DNA of 64,000 bases from Talpa occidentalis (taxonomy: Eukaryota > Chordata > Mammalia > Eulipotyphla > Talpidae): contig NW_023603184.1 in the NCBI RefSeq assembly GCF_014898055.3, forward strand, positions 114,380,615 to 114,444,614, given 5' to 3'. Positions within the stretch are counted from its first letter, which is position 1; each line of letters begins with the position of its first letter. The translations under genes were made by a program, and so were the position numbers. The notes under the pieces are model-generated. The model was given only the letters and a program-made list of their open reading frames with translations. It ran no database searches and was not told the origin of the DNA. This document shows, piece after piece, positions 1-11,150 of this stretch.

Positions 1-829
1 TAAAAATCTATTTGCAGAATGCCAGGGACTCATCAAATGTGATGGTAACCCATTCCTTTTTGTAATAGCTCTCATGCTTTTTTATATACGCCAAAATAAA
101 TACCTTTGAAACCTCCACTTTTCTGTATTTTTACCATAGTGATTTGAAAACAGTATCATTGGCTGGTGGTTCTTCAAAGTTTACTGTACATAAGAACCAC
201 TTAAGAGCATTAAGATGAGTATTTCAGGAATCTCTACTAGATTGATCTAGAGATCAAGATAGAGAGTCCAACAATCTTCATTTTGAATAAACATTTCATG
301 TGAATATAATTGTAGATCATTTTAATATCTCCACACAGACTATTGTGAATGAAATGGAAAAATCACTTATGAAAGTTAATATAATAGGGTTTAATTTTCA
401 TATGTAATATTATTATGCATAAAGAAATCAATTTAGGGTAATATTCCCAAAATATCATTAATGGTTGGTTATTTCTGCTTATAGGGATTATGAACAAATT
501 ATACTTTTACTTATCTTTACAGTCTATTATTTCTACATTGATCATTTATTACTTTTATTATACAAAACAGTAAATTTTAATGAATAATTTATTATCCCCA
601 CTACTTATCATATAGGTAATTTTATAGAAATTGTATAGAATTTCAAGGGTGAAAGAGACCTATGTAGTATGGCAACATTCTTATTGCTGCTGAGTCCATT
701 CAGGGCACTTTAGACCCATTGGTAAAAAATACTGACTTTTCTGGTTTTTTCTAAAGAGGGGATGATGGTCAGCATCAGTAATCATTTCTTTATTCAATTC
801 AAAGCATTCAGTTCAGGCACTCATTTGTT
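1..829. other. Unassigned AT-rich DNA
   Basis: No gene, recent repeat or TSD pair is visible. Frames are short and full of stops on both strands. Confidence 0.5.
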
Positions 830-1430
830 CTTTTAACAAATATTTATGTTCTGGGATCTGTGCCACTCACTATGGCTATAAAGAAAAAATTGCATACCAA
901 GCTCTGACTATCACAGAGGAAGCAAATGAAGCATGAGAACAGAGGAGCTCTCTCCTGAGGGCCTTTGAAGTCATGTCACTAAAGAGTTGATGAGCAGAGG
1001 CTTGAAAAGTGAGGAGCAGTTTTATCTCAGCAGATGGGAATGAGGTGGAGATTTATCCTTGAGAAGCATATGAAAGTCAGAGAGTGTGTGACTGTGTTCT
1101 AATTGGAGATCTGTTAGTAATTTGACATAGCCAGAGGTCTTGATGACCATGAAGGAATCACAAGAGGTAACTTGGACTGTTAAGAGCACAATCTCATAGC
1201 ATTTAAATGCCATTTTTAAGAATTTGGGAATTTGGGTGAGTAACTTGTTCAATGTGGTATTGTGGTAGTGGTATAGTAGGTAGATTGGAGGTGGTGCCTG
1301 GAGATGGTGAGGCCAGTTAGGAAGCTATTCCGGTACTAAGCAAGTGTTAGAGGTAAGATTTGCTAATGGGTTGGAATTAAAAGAACAATCTAACTAATTG
1401 GGAGTCCTGGGTAACTAGTTTTTTTATAGA
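830..1430 (+). repeat. Possible ancient interspersed repeat, unnamed
   Basis: The text runs 'aacaaatatttatgttctgg', then a purine-rich stretch, then 'ggccagttaggaagctattc'. It follows the order of a widespread old mammalian repeat that begins 'aacaaatatttattgagc' and later has 'agttaggaggctattgcag'. I recall the pattern but not its library name. It is heavily diverged, with no TSD visible. A 76-aa minus-strand frame inside has no protein character. Confidence 0.35.
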
Positions 1431-3384
1431 TTGTTTTGGGGTTAATTGGATTCTACACCTTTTTTTTCAGGTCAGGAGATTAGAGGATAACAGTTATAAA
1501 AGTTGTTTACAATTTAGAGTATTATTACTCTCCAATTTCATGTAGAATGAGCAGAAAGTACATGGAATATGTGGAAGAAAATAAATATCTGAACTAACTG
1601 TCTGAACATTTTTTTCCCATGCACCCATCTCTGTATTTAATTTCAACATTTCTAGGTCTCAGAGCACTGTGACCTAAAAAGTATTTATTACATGTGGTTT
1701 CATAAATTTCCACTTGGATGCTACCTCCTCCTTTGCTTATGTGATTCTGGAGATAACTTTTAGAAAAATCAGACCATCATTCCAAGAATGAACCACTTGG
1801 GAAGGGAATGGATGTGCGAGAGTGAGAAGTTTCATGGACAAATGGCTATTTAGTGATGGGGGGTAATTTAAATGTAATATCGAGTCAGTTGTTGTATGAA
1901 AGACTAAGCTCCATTCATATTTACCAAATAACAGTTTCTGCCTATGGTCTCTATGGTGCATTCTGAAGCTTAAATTTTGATTTATGTGATTTTACATAAA
2001 GAGTAAGACTAAGACTAAATGAGTTTATGTGACTTTTCTGTGTGTTAGTGATAGCTACCAAGGCAATATATCTAGTCTGTTGACTTGAAAAAGTAATTTT
2101 CTTGTATCTAAACTAAGAAACAGACTATTGAAAGACTCTTTCTATCTCAAGGATAACACATATTTTTATTTAAAAATTAAGGTACAAAGATGGTAGTAAA
2201 ATGTGAAAGCTACTTTCCTCTACTACAATTTGATGATTATTTTTCCAAATTTTTATGTCTGAATAAATGCCCATCATTATTATTTAAGGTATATTATTCA
2301 AAGGGCATGAAATAAGATAATAAGTGTAACTTCCTGGGAAAGTTTCATATAATTCAATTCATGATAGTCAACAGCATTCCAGCTGTTCAAGCAGGTAGCA
2401 ATATTTTGGCAAAGTTGCTTGCTGTTATTAAATAGTGATTGGTTTAGGTTAAGGCAGGATTAATTCTCTGTGTAATTGTTCTTTTCTAATCAAAAGGGGA
2501 TTGTAATTGTGTATGGCATCTCTTAATCTCTTAACTATTTTCTGTAGACTCTTCTCTTAATCCCAAGTACCTACTAAACTCAGTGTCATGAAACAACTGA
2601 TCGAGGAAAGGATATAGAGAAAAGGTAGTTCTTTAACCTTCAGTGGCTTTCTAAGTAGAGTGACCTTTGCATTCCTTAGGGTTGGGGAAGACGCTTTATG
2701 TTAGAAGGAGCCTGCGTAGAAGATGTGATGTTTTACGGCTACTGCTAGTGTCTTCTTCATGAATTTTAGTGCTCAGATTACCACTCGGAGTTTTTTTAGG
2801 CGCTTTGCCCTCGAGCCTATGAACAGCAGTTTGAAACCAGATGAAACTCTGAGATCTCCCCTTAAAACCATCTGCCTTTCGCTCATTGTTCTTGAGCGAG
2901 CAGTTTAGACTCAACTAGGCATCCTGTGAACTGTCCCCTTACAAAGCTGTTTCTGTCCCACCCGGGGGAGAGACTCCTTGTTCTCCAGGCTCAAGCTGTG
3001 GGGCCTGCTGGATTAATCAAAGGGTGTTTGTACCTCATTCCCTAAAGACTAGGGGATTTCTATAGTGACTCCACCCTAATGCTGTGAACTCCCATCCTTT
3101 CAAATGGTCTTCTGGCAGCTGGGTATCTGACAGCAGCAGCCTAACTCTAGAAAGACAGCTCAGAAAGAATGTTCTCAATGGTTTATTGATGAAAAATGAA
3201 TAGTTATGTGTCCTTTAGCCTGTCAGAATCAGTACTAACATTTTTAAGCACTTAGAGATTAATAAAACTCTGCATTGGTGCAGACTTTCAGTTTTATTTA
3301 GCCCTAGTAATGCCTTATCAGCTATGTGTGGTTATTTGTTTTACAGAGAAGGAAATAGCAGGCTAGGGTTTGGGTGTTCTGTAA
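1431..3384. other. Unassigned DNA with a CpG-bearing patch near 2690-3000
   Basis: Mostly AT-rich with no recognised repeat. From about 2690 to 3000 base composition shifts, with several CpGs (for example in 'ggcgctttgccctcgagcc' near 2800 and 'cacccggggg' near 2960). A 72-aa minus-strand frame at 2696-2914 resembles no family I know. Confidence 0.5.
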
Positions 3385-3610
3385 CTCAGGAGAACAATGG
3401 CTTTTGACTCTGGCTGCACATTGGGATCATCTGAACAGCATTTTTGAAGGTGGATTCCTGGATTTGTGGCAGGTGAATGAAATCACAACCGGGGGTGGAG
3501 GTGGGAGGTGGGGGAGTGGGTCCAACATCAGGAATTTTATATTAACTAACAAATGAAAAACCTGCCCAGGTAATTCTTATTTGTGGTCAGGTTTGAGAGC
3601 CTTTGTCTTG
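3385..3610. mobile_element. MER5A/MER20-like hAT (Charlie) DNA transposon relic
   Basis: The motif order 'gctgcacattgggatcatct', then a G-rich centre, then 'tgcccaggtaattc' and 'gtttgagagcct' follows the MER5A/MER20 pattern (gcatcagaatcacctgg ... ccaggtgat ... tttgagaacc). Such elements are short non-autonomous relics. The G-rich middle (3490-3520) is expanded. It faces the neighbour at 3640-3750. Confidence 0.5.
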
Positions 3611-3639
3611 ATTTTTCTGACACTCACCCTTAATCAAAT

Positions 3640-3750
3640 TGTGGTCCTTAGACCAGTCATCTTTGCATGAGCTAGAAGCTGGTTAGAAATCTAGAATATT
3701 TATGGGATCTACTGTATCAGAAGCTGACTTTTCAAAAGATCCATACGGAA
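3640..3750. mobile_element. Second MER5A-like relic, opposite orientation
   Basis: The text 'caaattgtggtccttagacc', then 'gctggttagaaatctagaat', then 'tgtatcagaagctgac' follows the other strand of the MER5A pattern (gtggtccccggaccagcag, cttgttagaaatgcaaat, ctgaatcagaaactc). It is partial and diverged. Confidence 0.45.
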
Positions 3751-3819
3751 ATATTTGTCTTGTCTCTGCAACTTTTTTGAAGTTTTTCTCTAATTAAAAA
3801 ATATTTATTAGAAAAAAGG

Positions 3820-4071
3820 AGAATATGTTTGGGATACAAAGATCAAAATCTTCCCTCTGGAAACTCAGTCTAGCAAGAGAGAAAATTACTAAAAGGCAGT
3901 TTGCAAAGAGCTATAATGGAAGTAATATAGAAAGAGCTGTCAGTTTATAGGAAGAAATGAACATGCTGCTTGGAGGTATTAGGAGAAAATTGCCAAAAGA
4001 AGGGGACTTGAAGGCACTTCAAGCAGAGAGAAAGTCAATAAAGGACAATTCTTTCAAGAAAATTAGTTAAT
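3820..4071 (+). repeat. Possible ancient interspersed repeat fragment
   Basis: 'gggatacaaagatcaaaatc' followed by a purine-rich body ('gagagaaaattactaaaagg', 'gaaggcacttcaagcagaga') is reminiscent of the same old repeat as at 830-1430. Weak similarity only. Confidence 0.25.
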
Positions 4072-4086
4072 ATAATGGGAATTTTA

Positions 4087-4366
4087 TTTATTTATTGTTT
4101 TTAAAGATTTATTTATTTATGCATACAAGAGCTGGGGTACAGGCCAGAGATGAAGGGGGGGCGGTGAGAGGATTCACCAGAGACAGAGCGGAGAACAGAA
4201 CAGGCTGACTGGAATACACTGCTGAGGGGAGCAGTGGGCAAGACAGGAGAGGTCTGCATCGCCATGTGGGTTTCTCCCTGGCTGGCCGGGGATTCAACTC
4301 GTGCTGCAGAGGCTGTGGATTGCTTCATAGTGTGGTGCTTAACCCCTTGTGCCACCAGGGAGGCCG
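4087..4366 (-). mobile_element. tRNA-derived SINE, older CCAGAGGTG-type
   Basis: Read on the minus strand it starts GGCCTCCCTGGTGGCACAAG, carries a degraded B box, and ends in AAATAAATAAATCTTTAAAA. A perfect 15-bp TSD, ATAATGGGAATTTTA, lies at 4072-4086 and 4367-4381. The 62- and 80-aa frames inside are shadows. Confidence 0.93.
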
Positions 4367-4452
4367 ATAATGGGAATTTTAAAAGGAAGCATGAGACTGA
4401 GTTTTGATGAAAATATGTTTAACATACAAGTATACATTTAAAAAATATCATA

Positions 4453-4725
4453 GGGCCTCTCCGGTGGCGCAGGGGGTTAAGCGCCACACTATGAAGCTGT
4501 CTGCAGCCTCTGCAGTGCAGGTTCGATTCCTGGCGGACCAGGGAGAAACCCACATGGTATGGCAGACCTCTCCTGTCTTGCCTGCTGCTCCCCAGAGCAG
4601 TGTCTTTGGTCCATGTGCCTGTTGTGCTCCCTGCTCTGTCTCTGGTGAAATCTCTCACCCTCCCACACCTCTGACCTGTACCCCAGTTCTTATATAAATA
4701 AATAAATATTAAAAAAAAAACCTTA
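4453..4725 (+). mobile_element. tRNA-derived SINE
   Basis: The head GGGCCTCTCCGGTGGCGCAG holds the A box and 'ggttcgattcc' is a well-kept B box. The tail is AATAAATAAATATTAAAAAA. The TSD AAAAAATAT(C/G)ATA lies at 4440-4452 and 4726-4738 with one mismatch. It sits only 71 bp from the opposite-strand SINE upstream. Confidence 0.93.
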
Positions 4726-4738
4726 AAAAAATATGATA

Positions 4739-6061
4739 AAGCCTAAGCAAAAAAACGAAGATTAGTGTCAGAGTAGAGAGGTGCTATGATAATTCATAGA
4801 ACAGTTTTATTTTCTCTTTGCTGAGAAAAGGAAAGTAATTAAGGGAAATTAATCTCTTGAAGAGGCTTGGGAGCAGGCCTATTTTGAAATTCTCTCGGGG
4901 CTTTTGTGACCCTAGTTTCTCTTAACTTTCAGTTTCCCCTTGTGTTGCCAAGCTTATGAAATTCTTTCAGGGGCCCTTACAGATGTTGTTTTCTCTGCTG
5001 GATAAGTCTGACTATGTGTTAGCCAACTAGAACTATGCTCAGAATCACTTCTAAAATGTCATTTCTAATTTACAACTTAGGTTGGGTACTGTTTTGGGGG
5101 GTTCCTAGAACATCCTCTATGTATCACATTGCTGCTTATTTTCTCTTCATCTGTTTCTCTCATGACACAGTTAGTACCCTGAAGATGAGGGTTATTTTTC
5201 AATGTGTATACTTTGAAATAAATGAAGCAGTGAAAATTATAGCCTATTTTTTGCCCTTAGTTTACAGGGTCAAGATTATCTTTGGAGATAACAATAAGAG
5301 ATTGAAATGTTCTTAGCATGAATAGCTAGAAAAAAATTTAGAAACTTCAGCCTGTGTATAACACACACCTAATTCTTTGAATTACCAGTAAATGTTGTGT
5401 GGAAGATTGAACGTTTTCATTTTATACATCTGTATACTGATTTATATTCTATGAAATATGTGCCCCTCATCATGTTTTTAAGAGTATATGATGTCAAACA
5501 TATAATTAATCATTAATTAGCAATAATTTTATAACACCAGTTATTAAGCATCTGTACATGTCAGAAGTTATCGAACTAGCGTGTGTGTAAAATATACACG
5601 TCACATTTAATTCTTTGGAAGACCTGTGAGGCTTGCCTTAGATTTGGGGGCACAGATTTGGACCCGGAAATGTATGGTTATAGGGCTCATACATTTTTCC
5701 TAACCAGTGTTCTTTTTGCTCTGTCCTGCTCTCTCCTTTTCCTTTTGAAGCAACTGTGGCTACTTGTACTTTTCCCTGTGTGGAAATTTCCTGGTTGAGG
5801 ATCGAGGAACTTGCTCTTTGATCTCTCATTTGCCATTTGGTCATAAACAAATCATTGAACATCTCTTCCTCAATGTCTGTATTTGTGCAATGGACCTTTC
5901 AAATTGTATAAGGAGTTCTTTCAATATCTAACAAATATTTGAAAATCTGTTGTATTATAGATATTGTTCTAGGTGTTGAGGTTACACCAGCAAAAAGACA
6001 AGCAAGATGTATAGATCCATGGAACTCTCAATATGGTGTTTGAGGCTGAAAATAAATAAGC
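4739..6061. other. Unassigned AT-rich DNA
   Basis: No gene or datable repeat. A 93-aa plus-strand frame at 5035-5316 is hydrophobic but has no start context, homologue or splice context that I recognise. The segment near 5930-6060 ('aacaaatatttgaaaatctg', 'ggtgttgaggttacaccagc') looks like another relic of the old repeat at 830. Confidence 0.45.
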
Positions 6062-6081
6062 AAAAGAAATTAGAACAGGGA

Positions 6082-6351
6082 GGGGCCTCCCTGGTGGTAC
6101 AAGGGGTTAAGACGCAACCTGACGCTATCTGCAGTCACTACAGCATGAGTTCAATCCCCTGCCAGGGAGGTGACCCACATTGCAAGCAGACCTCTCCTGA
6201 CTCACCCGCTGTTCCCCTTAGCAGTGTATTTCAGTTAATCTGCCTGTTCTGTTCCCCACTCTGTCTCTGGTGAATCCTCCCCCACCACACACACACCTCT
6301 GGCCTGTACCCCAGCTCTTGTATGCTTAAATAAATAAATCTTAAAAAAAAA
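6082..6351 (+). mobile_element. tRNA-derived SINE, older type
   Basis: Begins GGGGCCTCCCTGGTGGTACA and ends AAATAAATAAATCTTAAAAA. It is flanked by a perfect 20-bp TSD, AAAAGAAATTAGAACAGGGA, at 6062-6081 and 6352-6371. Confidence 0.95.
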
Positions 6352-6371
6352 AAAAGAAATTAGAACAGGGA

Positions 6372-8243
6372 AGCAAAGAAGAATGACTGGAGTAGAGTAA
6401 AAGATATCGACGGACGGGATATTTCCATGCAGATGCTCCAGGGAAATCCATGGTGATGTTGTCATGTCTTTGATACCTTTGACATCTTTCATACTTCCTT
6501 CCATCATCTTTACCATGTTTCTTATGTTTGGGATAACCTTCCTCCTGAGTAATGTTCCAGAATAGAAACCAGAAACTTGCTTCTCCAGCCTCTTTTGCAT
6601 CAAGGGCACGTATATGACCCAGACTTTGTTAATCAGATGCCAGTAAGACTTTGAATTGGAAATTAGGGACTAGAAACAGGTACAGGGATCTATTTTGGCA
6701 ATGATCATGACTGATGATTTTAATCTACAGAAGCAGCCATAGCAGAATTTCTAAGAGACCATCTGGTGTCCAGATCCTGGTTAGCAAACTGGACTTTGGT
6801 GAGAGAGAGTGTCTGCTATTGGGCCAGTTCTATACTGTTATTTTGGTCTTGTTCTGACTGCATACCTCTCTTTTCTGGCCATCACGAAGTTTCTGTGAGT
6901 CTCTACTATCCTTCTGTACTTTTTTTATGAGCATAATTTCATATTTTAATGTTTTTTTTCTTTTTGTTTTTTAACCACAAGTGGACTACAGGCATTGTGG
7001 TATTCCATCATGTAAAAAACCGTGAATATAAACCACATCACAAGCTTAAGAATCACAACACACAAAGAATTAAAATATATAAGTCAAGTTAGCTTATTTT
7101 ACTAACACTTTTAATACAGAAAGACAAGACAGAATACTGTACATGTTAGTGAAATAGCAACTGCTCTTATTAAAACTATAGATTCCATTAGTACAGTATT
7201 TTGTGACATATTGCCTTTTCCACTTTGGAAAATTATGTTATAATTAAATAGCCCATACTAACTTTTTAAATTATCTTTTATAAGTAACAATTTTTGAAAC
7301 TGGACATTTAGCCATCTACTAAGTCAAATTGCTTGAGAAAGTTTTCATTGTTTTTCCTGGCTCATTTAGAATGTTCCAAAAGAATGATTCAGGGAAATCA
7401 TAAAAAAGATTCATTCATAATGCTGATATTTATAAAGTGTAAATGAACCCTCCCAGTGCACTATCTATGTACCTAAGGTATAATGCTTTCATATTATTCA
7501 TGTGTTCTTTCTGTAATTTTTTTTAACTTAAATTAACTAGAGTGAATTTCTGTTGTTTGGAATTAAAAATCTTGTGCCAGTGTTCTGAACTAGAAAGTAA
7601 AGCTTAGGGAGATTTACTTCACATGTCTTGGAAGCATTAGATGTGTGAGATTCATTCCAACCTTAATTCTTGGGTTAATTAGTTGCTAAAATCACCTATA
7701 GATGTAAATGCTGCTTATTTCAAAACCCTACTTTCTTTCTATTTGTAAAGTCAGTATGTGCAAACTTGTCCCTGTTATGGAAGCTTACTTTGCTCTCTAT
7801 ACTCAAGGGATGTCAGATGAATTATTAATCAATTGTATTCTTCTGGAAACATCTTAATTGGCATCCCTTTAGTGAAAGAGCAGGTTCTAGTACAAAGATG
7901 CTACTTTCCCATCAGACTTTAGATCTTGCCAAACTTCCATCATTGATAAGAGTTACATTTCTTGGACCACTTCTTTCTTACAGAGTCCTTGTTGATAAAT
8001 TTAGTCACGATCCTAAACATATCTGTATTGTTAGAGGAACTTTTGGTGTCTGTTTAGTAATCATCCTCTCAAAAATTATGTAACTAACCTTTTATGAAGT
8101 CTATTGTGCTGCTCTTGAAAAAGGACTTCTAAAATTTAAATGGTTCTTAATTGCTAAACAGAGTGAGGTGAAAATATGTTCCTAATTATCATCAGTCCCA
8201 TCTATCTGGTACTCATGCCAGACTGGTCTTGGAAGTGTTGTTT
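6372..8243. other. Unassigned DNA
   Basis: AT-rich, with poly(T) tracts near 6950 and no recognised repeat or gene. The longest frame, 61 aa at 7898-8083, looks random. Confidence 0.5.
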
Positions 8244-8261
8244 AAAATGTACTATTATCTA

Positions 8262-8515
8262 GGGCCTCCCTGGTGGTGCAAGGGGTTAAGACTCAACCTA
8301 TGAAGCTATTTGCAGCCAATGCAGCTGGCTGTTCAATCCCCAGCCAGGAAGCTATCCACATGGTGCAGCAGACATCTCCTGACTCACCAGCTGCTCCCCT
8401 CAGCAGTGTATTTTAGTCAATCTCCCCACTCTGTCCCTGGTGAATCCTCTCACCCCCCCCACACTTGTGGCCTATACCCATTTTTGTATGCCTAAATAAA
8501 TAAAATCTTAAAAAA
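8262..8515 (+). mobile_element. tRNA-derived SINE, older type
   Basis: Head GGGCCTCCCTGGTGGTGCAA and tail AAATAAATAAAATCTTAAAA. The 18-bp TSD AAAATGTACTATT(A/G)TCTA lies at 8244-8261 and 8516-8533 with one mismatch. Confidence 0.94.
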
Positions 8516-8533
8516 AAAATGTACTATTGTCTA

Positions 8534-9196
8534 AAATGACTTTCTACTTTCTGCCTCTGGTTCTCTGCTCACTCATGTAATTTTATTTTTTAGAAGTTAA
8601 TCGTATAGATATAGTTGAATCTGTATTTTTTTTTTTTCATTGGATGTCACTTGGATGTAATGCTCTTCATGCTGACTGCTAGCACAGAAAATACTTCCTC
8701 CAGCATCCACATAGGTAAAAATAGTGTCTGATTCCTTGAAATACTTCACTTGTTTAATGGAAATTGCTCATTTTTACAAATAGGAGAGAAATAAGGTACC
8801 TCATTTTTCTCATTAATAGGTTTTTATCACTTATAATACCATTATACACTTTTAAAAGCAGCATATTTTATTATCAATTGAAAAACAGGTATTTTTCACT
8901 CTGTCTTTATTAGTTGTAGCCATTAGGCTTATGCATATTGATGCACATTTTGATGCATGTTTGCTTTTGATAGTGATTTTTCAGACTTCCTGTTTAGTTC
9001 ATGCTTTGTCAGTAAGTTTTGCTGATGTATTTTTGGTGACTTAGGGATATTCTCTTTGTCTTTGAGTTTGGAGACAGAATAATTTGTATGGGGAATTCTC
9101 ATTCTTTACTATCCACATTTTTAATATGCATTATAGCTGGAGATGTGCCTTTGTTGCCTCATTAGGCACAATTTGAAAAATTGTAAGTAAATCTTC
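8534..9196. other. Unassigned DNA
   Basis: AT-rich single-copy-looking sequence. No gene or repeat recognised. Confidence 0.45.
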
Positions 9197-9211
9197 AAAA
9201 TATCATTATAG

Positions 9212-9515
9212 GCCCTTCCTGTTGGCTTAGGGGTTAAGTCTCAGCACTATCACCACTATGGCCTATGTTTGATCCCCAGCAAGGGAGCTAACTCACATAT
9301 GGTGCAGCAGACCACTACTGTTTTGCCTGCTGCTCCCCTCAGCAGTGTATTTCAATGAATCTGGCTGTTCTCCCCACTCTGTCTCTGGTGAATCCTCTCA
9401 CCCCCTACACCTCTGACCTATACCCCAGTTCTTCTATGCTAATATATATGCAGTATAGATTATATGCAGTATATATGCAGAATATATATATATATATATA
9501 TGTATACACACACAC
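9212..9515 (+). mobile_element. tRNA-derived SINE, divergent-head subfamily
   Basis: The head reads GCCCTTCCTGTTGGCTTAGG, then 'cactatcaccactatggcc' where other copies read CTATGAAGCTGTCTGCAGCC. The body (GCAGACC, CAGCAGTGTATTTCA, CTGTCTCTGGTGAATCC) is standard. The tail has turned into an AT/AC microsatellite at 9430-9515. The TSD AAAATA(T/A)CATTATAG lies at 9197-9211 and 9516-9530. Confidence 0.9.
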
Positions 9516-9530
9516 AAAATAACATTATAG

Positions 9531-10670
9531 ATAGGTGATGAGTACATGATGGTTTGTTATTATTCTGTATATTTAATACATAGGCTCCTTTTCAGAATGA
9601 ACAATTAAAAAGAAAACACTGTGTGTTAGACTAATATAGCCCTGTGATTTAAATAGTTCACTAGACTTTTCTGTGCTTCAGTGTCCTTAACTGCATAACA
9701 AATGAATAAATGAATAAAGGGATACAGCCTTCACTTATAGGATCAGGATTTATCAGCAAATGAATGCTCTAATGTTGTAGTGTGGACTATAAAATACTGT
9801 TCACCTGTTGATCATTATTATAGGTTTTGTGCAGTGTCGCTCGATTAACTTAAAAAGAACTAGAGAGAGATTTGCATAACATTTTTTTTTATCAGGATAA
9901 TGTGGGGTAATGGAGACCAAGATTTCCTTTGATCACTTGGGGAATGGTGTAAGAAAATTAAGCATAACTTGGGGTGTAAAAAAAACTCCTGGTTTTGTGT
10001 TAATTAAATAAGCAGTTATCTTAGTTTAAAATAGATGCTGTTTCTTACTTGGGGATAGTCTTAATAATATCTTACTTAAATTAATATCAATTTATGGGTA
10101 AGGTCTGTAAAATTAGAGCAACTGTCTTTGGAGACAAAAAGAGAGTCTAGTTTCTCAGGGAGTATCATGAGAATTTAGATCTGCATTAAAGCATTGATTT
10201 TGAGAAAATCCATAATGAACATTTAATTCCAATTAATAACAGACAACATTTGTTCAAAGTTTATTATATTCCTAGAAATGTATAAAATTTTTAACCTAAG
10301 TTATCACATTTCTGTCTTACTGGCAGATAATGAAGTAATATTATTATCTCTTGTTATATGAATGAGGCAGGTCATTGTGGCTTGTAAAGGCTAAATTTCT
10401 TGTTCAAATTCATATAACTGAAAAAATTGTAGTGCTAAAAATATAAATTGACCTATAAATCTAGGACATATGGGTCTACTATAGCATATTGATTCTTTGT
10501 AGCAAAATTTTCAGTCCAAGCTTTTTTCTAAACCTTTTGGTTCTCCTGCTTTTTCTATAATTTCCTTTATTCAGCTATGTGAGCAGATGTAAATGAGATA
10601 TTTATTATAACAATCTAGAAAGTCTGTTTTTGGCAGGAGAGAAAAGGTTTAAATGAAAATGTGAAATGTG
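9531..10670. other. Unassigned DNA, possible MIR trace near 10290-10430
   Basis: AT-rich. The stretch around 10300-10400 ('aatattattatctcttg', 'aatttcttgttcaaattcat') vaguely follows a minus-strand MIR core, too weakly to call. Confidence 0.35.
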
Positions 10671-10736
10671 TTAATGCGTATAAGTAATCATCTCCTATAA
10701 GTAATCGTCTCCTATAAGTAATCGTTAATGCGTATA
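10671..10736 (+). repeat. Short minisatellite, 17-bp unit, 2.7 copies
   Basis: The unit TATAAGTAATC(A/G)TCTCC occurs at 10679-10695 and 10696-10712, with a partial third copy at 10713-10724. The word TTAATGCGTATA occurs at both ends, at 10671-10682 and 10725-10736. Confidence 0.85.
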
Positions 10737-10741
10737 TTGTA

Positions 10742-11150
10742 ATAGTCTCCTAGGACTTCCAAAACAAATATGACAAAGTTGACTTGAAATGACACAAGTT
10801 TATTTTTTCACAGTTCTGGAGCCCAGATAACGAAAATCATGTATTGTCAGAATTGGTTCCTTTTGAAAGTTCTGAGAAAAAAATCAGTTCCATGATTCTC
10901 TATTTGCTTCAGTTGATGGCTGCCCATACTTGACATTCATTCCTTGATCTGTAGTTGCATAACTGCAATTGTTACCCTCTTTCTTCCCATTAATTTCTCT
11001 TTGTGCCTCTTTTGTTTAGAAGAACACTAGTCATTTGGTTTTTAGGACTCACACTAGATCCAGGATGATTTCATTTGATATTTTAAACTTTCAATTAATT
11101 ACATTTATAAAGAGCCTATTTGCAGATGCAGTCACATTCACAGACAACAG
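10742..11150 (+). mobile_element. MLT1-like (MaLR) LTR relic
   Basis: 'cctaggacttccaaaacaaa', 'agtttattttttcacagttc' and 'tggagcccagataacg' follow the MLT1 5' pattern (tcctattgctgctgtaacaaa, aatttattatctcacagttctggaggtcaga). The later part has 'ggactcacactagatccagg' and 'gcagatgcagtcacattcac'. Strongly diverged and without coding capacity. MLT1 elements are ancient non-autonomous ERVL relatives. Confidence 0.5.

Noticed and set aside
2696..2914. 72-aa minus-strand frame in the CpG-bearing patch
   Set aside because: No homologue recognised and no splice signals bounding it; the patch is kept as a finding but not as a gene.
10671..10736. CRISPR-like array
   Set aside because: Units are adjacent with no spacers, the locus is mammalian, and the array has under three copies.
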